64,000 bases of DNA from Methylobacterium brachythecii (GCF_014196345.1 NZ_JACIDN010000002.1:124001-188000); one strand, 5' to 3'; shown: positions 26,813 through 36,213, counted from the stretch's first letter. Program-made: numbers and translations. Notes: generated from the letters alone by a model not told the origin.

Positions 26813-28336
26813 ATGACGAGTCTGAAACGCAAGATCCTGTTGGCTGCGCAAGCGCTTGCGGTCCTCGCCGTCGGCGTGTCCAGCGCGGCCGCCACATCCG
26901 ACGAAGTCAGAAACAAGCTTGCTCGCAAAGACTGCGTCCGCGGAAAATTCGCGAACTACTATCTGGAGGGCAAAGGAGGCGATCCGTCGGCCGATTATCG
27001 GGGCCGCGTGTTCAAGCTCAGTCAGAATTTCCCCGACCAGCTCCCTCCGGCAGAAAAGCTTCCGTGGCAGGCGATCGATTTCAAGGACGGCGCGCCCGTC
27101 GATCCGCGGGCCTATCTGCAGGCACTTCTCGAGTACGGCCTCGAAGGCAACGTCCCGGTCGACTTCTACGTCGAAGATAACACGGTCCGGAAATGGTACG
27201 GCATGCCGTGGATGGACTGGAACACCGAGGTCGCGTCCGACTGGCCCGGCACGGATGGCCGTGAGTTCGTCCACGGCTTCACGCACGAGTTCGATTCATC
27301 GGGCAACACGCTGAGTACGCTGCAGCGCGACTTCGTCGATACCTGGTCGGGCGCCTACTACAACGACCGCGCCGCCTTCGGAATCGGGCAGGTCTATTGC
27401 AACCCGGACGACCCGAAGCCGGGCGCGCTGAATCCCGACCCGACGGCCCTCAACACCTTCCCGGACGGCGCCTTCATCATCAAGCTGCTTTTTTCGACGG
27501 TGACGGAAGAGCAGCTTCCGAGCGTCAAGAACGCGCTGGAATGGAAGGCCCACGTCTTCGCCAACGACGATCCGCGTTGGCGCAATGCCGGCCCGCTCTC
27601 CCGGTTCAAGCGCGAGATCAGTACGATCCGCATGATCCAGATCGACGTGTCGGTGCGCGACGAGAGGAGCACGACCGGCTGGCTGCTCGGCACCTTCGGT
27701 TACGACGGCAACGCCCCGGGCGACACGCCGTGGAAGCGCATGGTGCCGCTCGGTCTGCAGTGGGGTAATTCGCCGAGGGCCACTTTCGCCGAGACCTGCA
27801 AGGGCCCGAACGGCCCCTGCGACCAGTCGAAGCTGACCGAGCAGTGGATCAATCCGCAGGCGCTGAAGGACCTCAACACCGCGCCGTTGAACTTCAACCA
27901 TCTCGGCTATGGCGGCCGTCTCGCCGGCCCCGTCGACAATGCCAAGGCGTCCTGCATGGGATGCCACCAGACAGCCGGCTTCCCCGTCGTGCCGATCCTC
28001 CCGGAATTCTCGGCCAATGGCAGCGTGCTCGGCCTCGACGCCGAGCGGCAGCCGCAGACCGAGCAGAGCCTTCGGATGATGTACCAGGGCAACGTCGCCT
28101 CGGGCGTGGTCTTCAGCGACACGCAGCTCTACTCGTCCGATTCCTCGCTGCAGCTATCGATGAGCCTGCAGAATTTCGTTTCGATGCGTTGCAGCGCTGG
28201 GTCCCCGCCAGATGCGCCTTCACTCTGTAAGCAGCTCGCGCGCTGGCAGGGCCTGCAGCGCAAGTCGATCGATGCGGTGCTCACCTTCGGCAAGCCTGGG
28301 CCGGATGGCGGGCCGCTTCCTTCCAATCCGGATTGA
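26813..28336 (+). CDS. large exported protein with a single c-type haem motif
   Basis: 507-residue protein with a signal peptide (residues 1-27, AVLAVGVSSAAA) and one haem-binding motif CMGCHQTAG (Cys381-His385). The remaining sequence, with Trp/Asp/Tyr-rich stretches such as KWYGMPWMDWNTEV and a region with VYCNPDDPKP, matches no cytochrome class I can name; two further cysteine pairs may form disulfides. It is probably periplasmic and redox-active or haem-binding. It is inserted between hda and perM in an order that is otherwise conserved, with an AT-rich promoter, suggesting lineage-specific acquisition. ATG at 26813 is preceded by GGGGAACGAC. Confidence 0.8.
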   Translation: MTSLKRKILLAAQALAVLAVGVSSAAATSDEVRNKLARKDCVRGKFANYYLEGKGGDPSADYRGRVFKLSQNFPDQLPPAEKLPWQAIDFKDGAPVDPRAYLQALLEYGLEGNVPVDFYVEDNTVRKWYGMPWMDWNTEVASDWPGTDGREFVHGFTHEFDSSGNTLSTLQRDFVDTWSGAYYNDRAAFGIGQVYCNPDDPKPGALNPDPTALNTFPDGAFIIKLLFSTVTEEQLPSVKNALEWKAHVFANDDPRWRNAGPLSRFKREISTIRMIQIDVSVRDERSTTGWLLGTFGYDGNAPGDTPWKRMVPLGLQWGNSPRATFAETCKGPNGPCDQSKLTEQWINPQALKDLNTAPLNFNHLGYGGRLAGPVDNAKASCMGCHQTAGFPVVPILPEFSANGSVLGLDAERQPQTEQSLRMMYQGNVASGVVFSDTQLYSSDSSLQLSMSLQNFVSMRCSAGSPPDAPSLCKQLARWQGLQRKSIDAVLTFGKPGPDGGPLPSNPD

Positions 28337-28363
28337 CCGGAAGGGCCGCCGAATGCCGGCGGA

Positions 28364-29455
28364 TCAGTCGTCGGCGTCGGCCAGCAGAACCGGCTCTTCC
28401 GCCAGGTAGAGCCGGCTCTGCAGATAGCGCTCGACGCCGAAGCGCACGATCACGCCGATCGAAGCCGCGACCGGCACCGCGAGCAGCAGCCCTAAGAAGC
28501 CGAACAGCGTGCCAAAGGCGAGCAGAGCGAACATCAGCCAGACCGGATGCAGGCCGACGGAATCGCCGACGAGCTTGGGCGAAATCACGTTGCCTTCGAG
28601 AAACTGCCCGACCAGGAAGACGCCGACCGTCAGCCCGATATGCAGCCAGTCGCCCGTCGGCCACCACTGCACCAGCGCGACGCCGACCGAGAGAAGGAAG
28701 CCGGTCAGGCTGCCGACGAAGGGGATGAAGGTCAGGAAGCCCGAGATCAGCCCGATCAGCACACCGAAGTTCAAACCGACGCAGAACAGGCCGAGCGCGT
28801 AGAAGGTGCCGAGGATCAGGCAGACCAGCGACTGCCCGCGCACGAAGCCGGTAACGGCCTGATCAATCTCGCGGGCGAGCCGGCGCGTGGTCTCGCGATG
28901 GCGGGCCGGCACCCAGCGGTCGAGGGCGGCGATCATCCGGTCCCAGTCGTGCAGCAGGTAGAAGGCCACGACCGGAGTGATGACGAGAAGCGAGGCGATC
29001 GAGATCAGTGCCTGGCTGCCGGACCAGATCGAGCCGAGGAATGCGAGAAACCACTGTCCGCCCTGCCCCACCAGCGAGCCGACCGAGTTCTGCAGCTCGT
29101 TCACCACATCTTGACCGCCGACTTTTTCGATTAGCGGGCCGGCTCTCTCGACGATGATGCCCTGGAGCTTCGAGATCATCCCCGGCAGCGCGTTGACCAG
29201 CGAGGCGACCTGGCCCGCCGCGAGCGGGACCACGATGATCAGGAGCACGATCAGACCGACCACGAAGCCGGCGAGGATGATGAGCGTCGCCGCAAGCCGG
29301 CCGAGTCCGAGCCGCTCCAGCCGATCGGCGAGTGGATCGAGCAGGTAGGCGAGCGCCAGCCCCGCCACGAAGGGAAGCATCACTTCGCGCAGCGCGTACA
29401 GCAGGAAGACCAGCACCCCGAGAACCAGCAGACCGATGATTGCCCTGGTTCGCAT
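28364..29455 (-). CDS. AI-2E family transporter / PerM-like permease
   Basis: 363-residue integral membrane protein of the AI-2 exporter superfamily. The pattern of paired N-terminal helices (LLVLGVLVFLLYALREVMLP and GLALAYLLDPL), the long periplasmic segment at about 95-140 and the C-terminal bundle with GFLTFIPFVGSLTGFLLSVG and GNVISPKLVGDSVGLHPVW are typical. Proposed substrates range from autoinducer-2 to small ions; none can be inferred here. ATG at 29455 begins the first helix; an upstream extension of 37 residues is less likely. In many alphaproteobacteria this gene sits between purMN and hda. Confidence 0.85.
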   Translation of the reverse strand: MRTRAIIGLLVLGVLVFLLYALREVMLPFVAGLALAYLLDPLADRLERLGLGRLAATLIILAGFVVGLIVLLIIVVPLAAGQVASLVNALPGMISKLQGIIVERAGPLIEKVGGQDVVNELQNSVGSLVGQGGQWFLAFLGSIWSGSQALISIASLLVITPVVAFYLLHDWDRMIAALDRWVPARHRETTRRLAREIDQAVTGFVRGQSLVCLILGTFYALGLFCVGLNFGVLIGLISGFLTFIPFVGSLTGFLLSVGVALVQWWPTGDWLHIGLTVGVFLVGQFLEGNVISPKLVGDSVGLHPVWLMFALLAFGTLFGFLGLLLAVPVAASIGVIVRFGVERYLQSRLYLAEEPVLLADADD

Positions 29456-29543
29456 CCGGCCCCTCGCGTTAGACTCGTCGACGCAACGAGAGTGGGAAGC
29501 GTCGCCCATACGGTCAAGGCAGGCCGGAGGCGGGAGATCCGAG

Positions 29544-30137
29544 ATGATCCTCAAGCAATACGTCATCGACCTCCCAGCCGATTACGACATGCAGATCATC
29601 CGCGATCGCGTGGCGCGCGCCGCCGATTCCTTCGATCGGTTTCCTGGGCTCGGCCTCAAAGCCTTCCTGGTCCGTGAAAAGGGCCGGCACGGCGCCGATT
29701 CCAATCAATACGCGCCGGTCTATCTGTGGCCGGAGATCGAGGCGCTTTGGGGCTTCGTTGCCGGAAGCGGGTTCGACGGCGTGGCTCAGAGTTTCGGGCG
29801 CCCCTCGATCCAGACGTGGCTCGGCTTCGCCCTCGCACGGTCCGAGTCCGGTCGCGACCCGACCCGGTTTCGCAGCCTCGTGCGCGAGGACCTCACAATC
29901 GAGCGCGGTATCGATCTCGCGGCTCTGAGAACCCACGAAACGCGCAACGCCCACACGGCCGTCACCGAAGCACCGGGGCTCTGCCTCCGCGCGGTCGGGC
30001 TCAACATCGAGACTTGGCGGCTGGTCCGCTTCGACTTCTGGGATCGACCGCAGGACGCCCTGCCGGCGAGATCACGCAGCTTCGAGATCCTTCACACATC
30101 GGCACCCCGCGTGGAGGATCTCGATTTTCAGGACTGA
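29544..30137 (+). CDS. DUF4865 family protein
   Basis: 197-residue cytoplasmic protein. The opening MILKQYVIDLPADYDMQIIR, GLGLKAFLVREKG, and NQYAPVYLWPE match the DUF4865 family, which appears related to small dimeric ferredoxin-like monooxygenases and has no proven function. No cofactor motif is visible. It reads divergently from the permease gene and 94 bp upstream of purM. Confidence 0.75.
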   Translation: MILKQYVIDLPADYDMQIIRDRVARAADSFDRFPGLGLKAFLVREKGRHGADSNQYAPVYLWPEIEALWGFVAGSGFDGVAQSFGRPSIQTWLGFALARSESGRDPTRFRSLVREDLTIERGIDLAALRTHETRNAHTAVTEAPGLCLRAVGLNIETWRLVRFDFWDRPQDALPARSRSFEILHTSAPRVEDLDFQD

Positions 30138-30231
30138 CCGAGGAGCGTTGTCGACAGCGATCTCGGCGGTTGCGCAGGCGATGGGGTGGCACTGGCGCAA
30201 AATCGGCTAAAGAGGCGCGAAACAGGACGGG

Positions 30232-31305
30232 GTGCCGATGACGGCCGCAGATCAAGACGGGCTGACCTACGCGCAGGCGGGTGTCGACATCGACGCCGGC
30301 AACGAGTTGGTCGAGACGATCAAGCCGCTGGTGCGCGCCACGCGCCGGCCGGGCGCTGATGCCGAGATCGGCGGCTTCGGCGGACTGTTCGACCTCAAGG
30401 CGGCCGGCTTCAAGGATGCGATCCTGGTCGCGGCCAATGACGGCGTCGGCACCAAGGTGAAGATCGCCATCGAGACCGGGCGGCACGACACGATCGGTAT
30501 CGATCTCGTCGCGATGTGCGTGAACGACATCGTCGTGCAGGGTGCCGAGCCACTGTTCTTCCTCGACTACTACGCCACCGGGAAGCTGGTGCCGGGCGTC
30601 GGTGCCGACATCGTGCGCGGCATCTCCGAGGGCTGTCGTCTGGCCGGCTGCGCGCTGATCGGCGGCGAGACCGCCGAGATGCCCGGCCTCTACGCCAACG
30701 AGGATTACGACCTCGCCGGCTTCGCCGTGGGCGCGGCCGAGCGCGGCACGCTGCTGCCGCGGCCCGGCATCCAGCCGGGCGACGCAGTGCTCGGGCTCGC
30801 CTCCTCCGGCGTCCACTCGAACGGGTTCTCGCTGGTGCGGCGCATCGTGGAGCGGAGCGGGCTCGGCTGGGACGCGCCCGCGCCATTCGCTGAGGGCAAG
30901 ACGCTCGGCGAGGCGCTGCTCAAGCCGACGCGGATCTACGTGAAGGCTCTGCTTTCCGCGATGAAACATGCCGGCGGCGTTCGAGCGCTCGCCCACATCA
31001 CCGGCGGCGGCTTCCCCGACAACCTGCCTCGCGTGCTGCCGGACGGCGTCGGCATCGAGATCGATCTCCCCGCGATCCGCGTACCGCCGGTCTTCGGCTG
31101 GCTGGCGAAGGAGGGCGGCGTCGCCCAGGCCGAGATGCTGCGCACCTTCAACTGCGGCATCGGCATGGTGGTCGTGGTCGCGGCCGATGCGGTCGAAGCC
31201 GTCGAGAGCGCCCTCGCCCAAGCCGGCGAGCCTGCGGTGCGGCTCGGCCGGATCACCGAGCGCGGCCCCGAGCCGGTGACCTTCACGGGCGCGCTCGCAC
31301 TGTGA
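30232..31305 (+). CDS. purM: phosphoribosylformylglycinamidine cyclo-ligase (AIR synthetase)
   Basis: 357-residue purine synthesis enzyme closing the imidazole ring of AIR with [20 protein letters not shown] is the classic N-terminus; [15 protein letters not shown], the ATP-binding [34 protein letters not shown] and [19 protein letters not shown] follow. Either GTG at 30232 or ATG two codons later starts the protein. The stop overlaps the purN start by 4 bp. Confidence 0.95.
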   Translation: MPMTAADQDGLTYAQAGVDIDAGNELVETIKPLVRATRRPGADAEIGGFGGLFDLKAAGFKDAILVAANDGVGTKVKIAIETGRHDTIGIDLVAMCVNDIVVQGAEPLFFLDYYATGKLVPGVGADIVRGISEGCRLAGCALIGGETAEMPGLYANEDYDLAGFAVGAAERGTLLPRPGIQPGDAVLGLASSGVHSNGFSLVRRIVERSGLGWDAPAPFAEGKTLGEALLKPTRIYVKALLSAMKHAGGVRALAHITGGGFPDNLPRVLPDGVGIEIDLPAIRVPPVFGWLAKEGGVAQAEMLRTFNCGIGMVVVVAADAVEAVESALAQAGEPAVRLGRITERGPEPVTFTGALAL

Positions 31306-31955
31306 GCCTTCCGAAGAAGACGCGGGTCGCGATCCTGGTCTCGGGGCGCGGCTCGAACATGGTCTCGGTGATCGAGGCGGCGAAGGCCCCGGACTACCCG
31401 GCCGAGATCGTGCTGGTGCTCTCGAACCGTCCCGATGCCGGCGGGCTCGCGCGGGCGGCCGCGGCCGGCATTCCGGCAAAGGCCATCGACCACAAACAGT
31501 TTGCGACCCGCGAGAGTTTCGATGCGGCGCTCGAGGCGGCTTTGCGCGAGGCGGGAATTGAACTCGTCTGCCTCGCCGGCTTTATGCGGATCTTTTCGGC
31601 CGGCTTCGTCGAGGCCTGGGCCGGGCGGATGATCAACATCCACCCATCACTGCTCCCGCTGTTTCGCGGCACGCATACCCATGAGCAGGCGCTTGAGGCC
31701 GGCGTTCGGCTGCATGGCTGCACGGTGCATTACGTCGTGCCGGAACTCGATGCCGGGCCGATCATCGCCCAGGCCGCCGTTCCGGTCCTGCCGGGCGACG
31801 ATGCCGACAGCCTCGCTGATCGGGTGATCGTGCAGGAGCACCGGCTCTACCCGAAGGCGCTGGCGCTCGTCGCGTCGGGGCAAGCACCGCTGAAAGACGG
31901 GCGCGTCGTCTTCGCTGCGGGACAAGGCGCCAAGGGCGCCCTGCATTCCCTGTAG
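31302..31955 (+). CDS. purN: phosphoribosylglycinamide formyltransferase
   Basis: 217-residue GART enzyme transferring formyl from 10-formyl-tetrahydrofolate to GAR. Substrate and catalytic features: [12 protein letters not shown] (phosphate loop), [12 protein letters not shown], and the catalytic [17 protein letters not shown] with the Asn and His, then [17 protein letters not shown] with the Asp. Starts with GTG inside the purM stop (GTGA), so translation is coupled. Followed by a terminator hairpin. Confidence 0.95.
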   Translation: MSLPKKTRVAILVSGRGSNMVSVIEAAKAPDYPAEIVLVLSNRPDAGGLARAAAAGIPAKAIDHKQFATRESFDAALEAALREAGIELVCLAGFMRIFSAGFVEAWAGRMINIHPSLLPLFRGTHTHEQALEAGVRLHGCTVHYVVPELDAGPIIAQAAVPVLPGDDADSLADRVIVQEHRLYPKALALVASGQAPLKDGRVVFAAGQGAKGALHSL

Positions 31956-31958
31956 AGG

Positions 31959-31984
31959 TCGCCGAAGAGCTGGCCCTTCGGCGA
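31959..31984. terminator. bidirectional hairpin between purN and lipoprotein gene
   Basis: TCGCCGAAG and CTTCGGCGA pair perfectly over 9 bp with an 8-nt loop in the 42-bp gap between two convergent genes. Confidence 0.65.
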
Positions 31985-31997
31985 TTAGACGCTTGCC

Positions 31998-32372
31998 TTA
32001 GACCGGACGCGGCAGCTTGCAGCTGTCGAGCGCGTTCAGGGCCTTCGCCTTGGCGCTGTCGTTGAAGTAGCCGGTCGCGCGGTAAGACTGAATCTCGCCG
32101 CTATCCAGCGACTTCAGCGTCTGATCCGCATAGCAGCCGCAGGGCTTCGCGACGGCCGTTTCCTCGACCTTCTGCAGCTTGGACTGCGTCACGACGCAGG
32201 CATGGCTGACGCGACCCTTGAGGTTGCTCTTGGAAGCGGTCTTCAGCGCCGGATCGGGCGTGTAGGCCTCGAGAGATGCGACCTGCGTGCGCCCGCTCTG
32301 GCAGGCGGCGAGCAGGGAGGCGAGGCCGGCCGCGATGAGCAGCTTGCTGGCGCGCGAGGAAACGAGGCGCAT
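31998..32372 (-). CDS. hypothetical lipoprotein
   Basis: 124-residue lipoprotein. The signal peptide ends in the lipobox LLAACQS (Cys about 24) after a basic start (RLVSSRASK). The mature part contains three further cysteines (SHACVVTQ, KPCGCYAD, LDSCKLP) that may form disulfides, and GEIQSYRATGYF. No family function is recognised. ATG at 32372 is the only start that leaves a proper lipoprotein signal. Convergent to purN. Confidence 0.75.
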   Translation of the reverse strand: MRLVSSRASKLLIAAGLASLLAACQSGRTQVASLEAYTPDPALKTASKSNLKGRVSHACVVTQSKLQKVEETAVAKPCGCYADQTLKSLDSGEIQSYRATGYFNDSAKAKALNALDSCKLPRPV

Positions 32373-32510
32373 CGATTTTTGTCCGGGCGAGAGATTCGTC
32401 AACGCGATCCTTCTCGTCCCGGCCGGCCTCGCGCCGCTAGGGCAGCGAGGCCACACCGTCTCAGTAATGCGACCCCAAGGTTAGGCGCCGGGGCGCATCG
32501 CCCGTCACCT

Positions 32511-32933
32511 TCAGGCGGCGATGTCGGAGTCCTGGAAGAACTGCGCGATCTCGAGCTTGGCGTTCTCGGCACTGTCCGAACCGTGCACCGTGTTCTCGCC
32601 GACCGACTCGGAGAAGGTCTTGCGGATGGTGCCCTCGGCGGCCTGAGCCGGGTTCGTTGCGCCCATGACTTCGCGATACTTGGCGATGGCGTTGTCACCC
32701 TCGAGCACCTGCACGACCACGGGGCCCGAGGTCATGAACTCGACGAGCTCGCCGAAGAACGGGCGCGCGCTGTGAACTTCGTAGAACTTTTCGGCCTGGG
32801 CCTTGCTCATCTGGATGCGGCGCTGGCCGACGATGCGCAGCCCCGCCTTCTCGATCACGGCATTCACCGCGCCGGTGATGTTCCGCTTCGTCGCGTCGGG
32901 CTTCAGAATGGAGAAGGTGCGCTCGGTGGCCAT
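32511..32933 (-). CDS. ndk: nucleoside diphosphate kinase
   Basis: 140-residue housekeeping kinase that balances nucleoside triphosphates. [18 protein letters not shown] at the N-terminus, the nucleotide-binding [18 protein letters not shown] and the catalytic His117 in NTVHGSDS are all present. Full length for the bacterial family. A good promoter lies 56 bp upstream. Confidence 0.97.
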   Translation of the reverse strand: MATERTFSILKPDATKRNITGAVNAVIEKAGLRIVGQRRIQMSKAQAEKFYEVHSARPFFGELVEFMTSGPVVVQVLEGDNAIAKYREVMGATNPAQAAEGTIRKTFSESVGENTVHGSDSAENAKLEIAQFFQDSDIAA

Positions 32934-32988
32934 GATCAGACTTTTTTCGTGAGAGGTCGGTGAGGCCGAAAACGGCCGTCGCGGCAGG

Positions 32989-33017
32989 CTTATAGCGACG
33001 GGAGTCCGCGCCCTCAA
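32989..33017 (-). promoter_or_regulatory. sigma70-type promoter of ndk
   Basis: Read on the minus strand: TTGAGG (33012-33017), a 17-bp spacer, then TATAAG (32989-32994), positioned 56 bp before the ndk ATG. Spacing and -10 quality make this one of the clearer promoters in the window. Confidence 0.6.
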
Positions 33018-33149
33018 CCGAGCGTGCCGGCCTCGCTGTCATGGCGAAATCGCCACAGTGCCGGAAAATCGCCCCATTGCGACGCTTTGCTCCGGTGAAG
33101 ACGCGGCGCCCGCACGGACGTCGCCAGGCAGACACCAAGGAGACCGCTG

Positions 33150-33683
33150 ATGCGCATCGCCCTTCGCTCCGCCCTCGTCCTCGCGGCCCTCGGCGCCGCC
33201 TCCGCGGCTTCCGCCGCGCCGAAGGACCCGACCGGCACATGGCTCACCGAGGACGGACGCGCCAAGGTGAAGATCGATCGCTGCGGCCCGGGCGCCTCGA
33301 ACATCTGCGGCAAGGTGGTCTGGCTGAAGTCTCCAACCGGCCCCACCGGCGGTCCTCGCACCGATCTCAAGAATCCCGATCCGAAGAAGCGCTCCCGTCC
33401 GGTGATCGGCCTGACGCTCCTCGACAACCTCAAGCCTGAAGAGGCGAAGTTCTCCGGCGAGATCTACAACGCCGAGGAAGGCAAGATGTACTCAGTGAGC
33501 CTGGAGCGCGAGAGCGCGTCCGAGCTGAGCATCTCCGGCTGCCTGCTCAAAGTGCTGTGCGGATCGCAGACCTGGAACCGCGTGCCGGACGTGAACCAGC
33601 AGGCCGCCATCACTCCGGCCGACGCCAAGACCGCGGCAAAGCCGGCCGCGAAGCCGCAGCCCGAAGCTGAACCGGAAGATTGA
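33150..33683 (+). CDS. exported DUF2147 protein
   Basis: 177-residue periplasmic protein. A signal peptide (ALVLAALGAASAASA) is followed by the DUF2147 core: DPTGTWLTEDGRAKVKIDRC, ICGKVVWLKSP, GLTLLDNLKP, and a C-terminal WNRVPD strand. The family folds as a small beta barrel and is often annotated as a signal-peptide protein; no activity is established. A Pro/Ala/Lys-rich tail (KTAAKPAAKPQPEAEPED) is specific to this copy. A T-tailed terminator follows. Confidence 0.82.
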   Translation: MRIALRSALVLAALGAASAASAAPKDPTGTWLTEDGRAKVKIDRCGPGASNICGKVVWLKSPTGPTGGPRTDLKNPDPKKRSRPVIGLTLLDNLKPEEAKFSGEIYNAEEGKMYSVSLERESASELSISGCLLKVLCGSQTWNRVPDVNQQAAITPADAKTAAKPAAKPQPEAEPED

Positions 33684-33724
33684 TAGCCGGCCAGGCTGCC
33701 TGACATCAGTCGCACAAAAGAAGA

Positions 33725-33758
33725 AGGGCGCACCGGAGACGGGGCGCCCTAAGTTTTT
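33725..33758 (+). terminator. Rho-independent terminator after DUF2147 gene
   Basis: AGGGCGC / GCGCCCT 7-bp stem, 12-nt loop, followed by AAGTTTTT. One of the few hairpins here with a T-tract. Confidence 0.75.
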
Positions 33759-33983
33759 GCCTATCCTGATGGGGGTCTAGGCAGGATCCGATTACGACAC
33801 TTTCCGGTCGTGGCGATGACGTGAACTCTATGGGGGCGGCTCTGTCCCCCGATTTCGATCCGGCGACACGTCACCGGTGCAGTCACATCACTGTCACTGT
33901 CGGGACTGACAACCTGAGCATCCCCAAGGTGTAGCTTCTCCGCAACGGCTCCCGATCCTCGACTTTCGGGCAATTGCAGCAAT

Positions 33984-33999
33984 TATAGCAATTGCTATA
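33984..33999. promoter_or_regulatory. operator-like palindrome TATAGC-4-GCTATA (copy 2)
   Basis: TATAGCAATTGCTATA is a perfect 16-bp palindrome 31 bp before the GTG of the two-barrel porin. The same arms occur at 5876-5891. Two such sites in 64 kb, each in front of an outer-membrane protein gene, argue for a common regulator. Confidence 0.6.
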
Positions 34000-34030
34000 C
34001 CTCGATGGCGGCTGAGGTTGGGAGCGGGCG

Positions 34031-36157
34031 GTGGCGGGTCGAAAGGTCATAGGAAAGCGAAGCGGAGGCGGTCGGGCTTTGACCCGCGCGGCGCTGCTGC
34101 TTGCCGCCGTCGGCTCGCCCATGGCGCGCTCATCGGCCGCCGACCTCGCCCCAGCAGGCACGACACAAGGACATGTCGACTGGTCCGGCGGCTATCTCGG
34201 CCTTCAGGGCAGCGCCGGCGCCTCCTTCGGAAACTACGAGTTCGGCCCGACGACGATCGGCAACCGCCGCATCGGGACGTTCGAAACGGGAGACGCGACC
34301 GGCCGAAACAATCTTGGCCGTGATGCGACGACGGCCCTCGGTGGCGGTTTCGCGGGCTGGAACTGGCAGAGCGGAGCCTTCGTCTACGGGATCGAAGCCG
34401 ACCTCGTCGGCGCGAATCTAAGGCGCCCCGCTCCGTCCAACGCACCGGGTCTCGGCTATGAAGCGATCGACCCGCCATTCGGCGTGATCCGCGAGACGAC
34501 TGACCTGATCGGCACCGGCCGCGTGCGACTCGGCTACGCCTTCGACAGCAATCTCGTCTATGCGAGCTTCGGCCTGGCCGGCGCGAACGGACGCGTGCAC
34601 GCGACCTACCCGGACCTCGCCACGGGCGGCGTAAACACTGCGCGCCGCGACGTGTCCTATCTCGGCTTCACGCTCGGCGCCGGCGTCCAGTATGCGATCT
34701 CGCCGAATTTCTCGCTGGGCCTCGATTATCGCTACATCGATTTCGGCCAGAGCAGCCGGTTCGACCTCGCCGTCCTCCCCGGCATCAATGGCGGCCCGGT
34801 CTCCACGCGCAGTGCCTTCATCTCAAACGAGATGATGGTCCGCCTGTACTGGCATCCCGAAGGCCTGAAGCTCCCGGCCGAGAGCGAAGAACAGAAGTCG
34901 AGCGAGCCGAGCAGGTTCTCGTTTCACGGCCAGACCACCTTCATCAACCAGGCGGTCAGCGGCTTCCATGCGCCCTATGCCGGAGGTCAGAGCCTCGTAC
35001 CGAATCAGGCGCAGGCGACCACCACCGCGACGGCCTATCTCGGCTTCAAACTCTTCGAGGGAACCGAACTCTACTACAATCCCGAGTTCAGTCAGGGTTT
35101 CGGCCTCTCACGCACGCTCGGCGTCGCAGGCTTCGTCAATGGCGAGGCGCAGAAGGCAGGAGCACCGTTCCCGAAGCTTCGCTCCAACCGCTACTTCATC
35201 AAACAGACCTTCGGACTCGGTGGCGAGACCGAGGAGGTGCCGGACGGGCCGAATGCGATCGCCGGCACCCGCGACGTCGAGCGGGTCACGGTGGTCGTCG
35301 GCAAGTTCGCACTCGGCGACTACTTCGACAACAACGCCTACGCGCACGATCCCCGCGTCGATTTCTTCAACTGGGGGCTCTGGGGATCGGCTGCCTGGGA
35401 CTTCCCGGCCAACCTGCCCGGTTTCACGCAAGGCCTGATGGTCGAATACAACCGGGCCGAGTTCGCCCTGCGCGCAGCTTACACGCAGGTGCCGAAGCAA
35501 CCTTCCAGCGACGTCTTCGATTCCCGCGTGCTCGACCGGCAGGGCATCACGGCGGAAATCGAGGAGCGGCACACGCTGCCGTGGCTCGAGCAGCCCGGCA
35601 AGCTGCGACTCGGTTTCTTCTCCAACGTCGGCAATACGGCGAATTATCGCGAGGCGATAACGCTGACCCAACTCGGCGCCTTCACCGACGTCAACGATGC
35701 GGCGTCCGCAACTCGCACGGCGCGCCGCAAGACCGGCTTCTACGTGAACCTGGAACAGGCCGTGACGAGCGATCTCGGCGTCTTCGCCAGGGCAAGCGCC
35801 GGCGATGGCCGCAACGAGAACCTATCTTTCACCGATGTCGACCGCTCGTTCTCCGGCGGCCTCTCGTTGAAGGGAACCAGCTGGGGTCGGGCCGCCGACA
35901 CGGTCGGGATCGGTACGTCGATGAACCAGCTCTCACCCTCGCACCGCGCATTCTTCGCCGCGGGCGGACTCGGTCTGCTGATCGGCGACGGCCAGCTCAA
36001 CTATGCGCCCGAACGGGCCATCGAGGCGTATTACGCGATGAGCCTGACCAAATCGGTCACGCTGTCCTTCGACTATCAGCACGTCGAGAACCCCGCCTAT
36101 AACCGTGACCGCGGGCCGGCCGACTTCTTCGCGACCAGGCTGCACGCGGAATTCTGA
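34031..36157 (+). CDS. two-domain outer-membrane porin: small barrel fused to OprB-type barrel
   Basis: 708-residue outer-membrane protein. After the signal peptide (about 1-37, ending SSAADL) the first 250 residues look like an Omp25/Omp31-type 8-stranded barrel (DWSGGYLGLQGSAG, FAGWNWQSGAFVYGIEADL, LGLDYRYIDFGQSSRFDL). From about 290 the sequence changes to a carbohydrate-selective OprB-like porin (FSFHGQTTFINQAVSGFHAP, ELYYNPEFSQGFGLSRTLGV, RVTVVVGKFALGDYFDNNAY, VENPAYNRDRGPADFFATRL) ending in Phe. It probably passes sugars or other small solutes. GTG at 34031 with GGGAG before it is the likely start. Confidence 0.82.
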   Translation: MAGRKVIGKRSGGGRALTRAALLLAAVGSPMARSSAADLAPAGTTQGHVDWSGGYLGLQGSAGASFGNYEFGPTTIGNRRIGTFETGDATGRNNLGRDATTALGGGFAGWNWQSGAFVYGIEADLVGANLRRPAPSNAPGLGYEAIDPPFGVIRETTDLIGTGRVRLGYAFDSNLVYASFGLAGANGRVHATYPDLATGGVNTARRDVSYLGFTLGAGVQYAISPNFSLGLDYRYIDFGQSSRFDLAVLPGINGGPVSTRSAFISNEMMVRLYWHPEGLKLPAESEEQKSSEPSRFSFHGQTTFINQAVSGFHAPYAGGQSLVPNQAQATTTATAYLGFKLFEGTELYYNPEFSQGFGLSRTLGVAGFVNGEAQKAGAPFPKLRSNRYFIKQTFGLGGETEEVPDGPNAIAGTRDVERVTVVVGKFALGDYFDNNAYAHDPRVDFFNWGLWGSAAWDFPANLPGFTQGLMVEYNRAEFALRAAYTQVPKQPSSDVFDSRVLDRQGITAEIEERHTLPWLEQPGKLRLGFFSNVGNTANYREAITLTQLGAFTDVNDAASATRTARRKTGFYVNLEQAVTSDLGVFARASAGDGRNENLSFTDVDRSFSGGLSLKGTSWGRAADTVGIGTSMNQLSPSHRAFFAAGGLGLLIGDGQLNYAPERAIEAYYAMSLTKSVTLSFDYQHVENPAYNRDRGPADFFATRLHAEF

Positions 36158-36182
36158 CGCCGGCGCCCACAACCCAAAGAAA

Positions 36183-36213
36183 GAGCCGCATCCAAGGTCA
36201 TCGGATACGGCTC
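36183..36213. terminator. hairpin between convergent porin and mucR-like genes
   Basis: GAGCCGCATCC and GGATACGGCTC pair over 11 bp with one mismatch and a 9-nt loop, 26 bp after the porin stop and 50 bp from the convergent MucR stop. Confidence 0.6.

Larger units (their letters stand above)
33684..34030. other. intergenic region with terminator and operator-like palindrome
   Basis: Contains the terminator at 33725-33758 and the palindrome at 33984-33999. CAATTGC occurs twice just upstream of the palindrome (33971 onward), giving a local cluster of AATTGC words. Between 33760 and 33960 nothing is recognisable. Confidence 0.55.
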
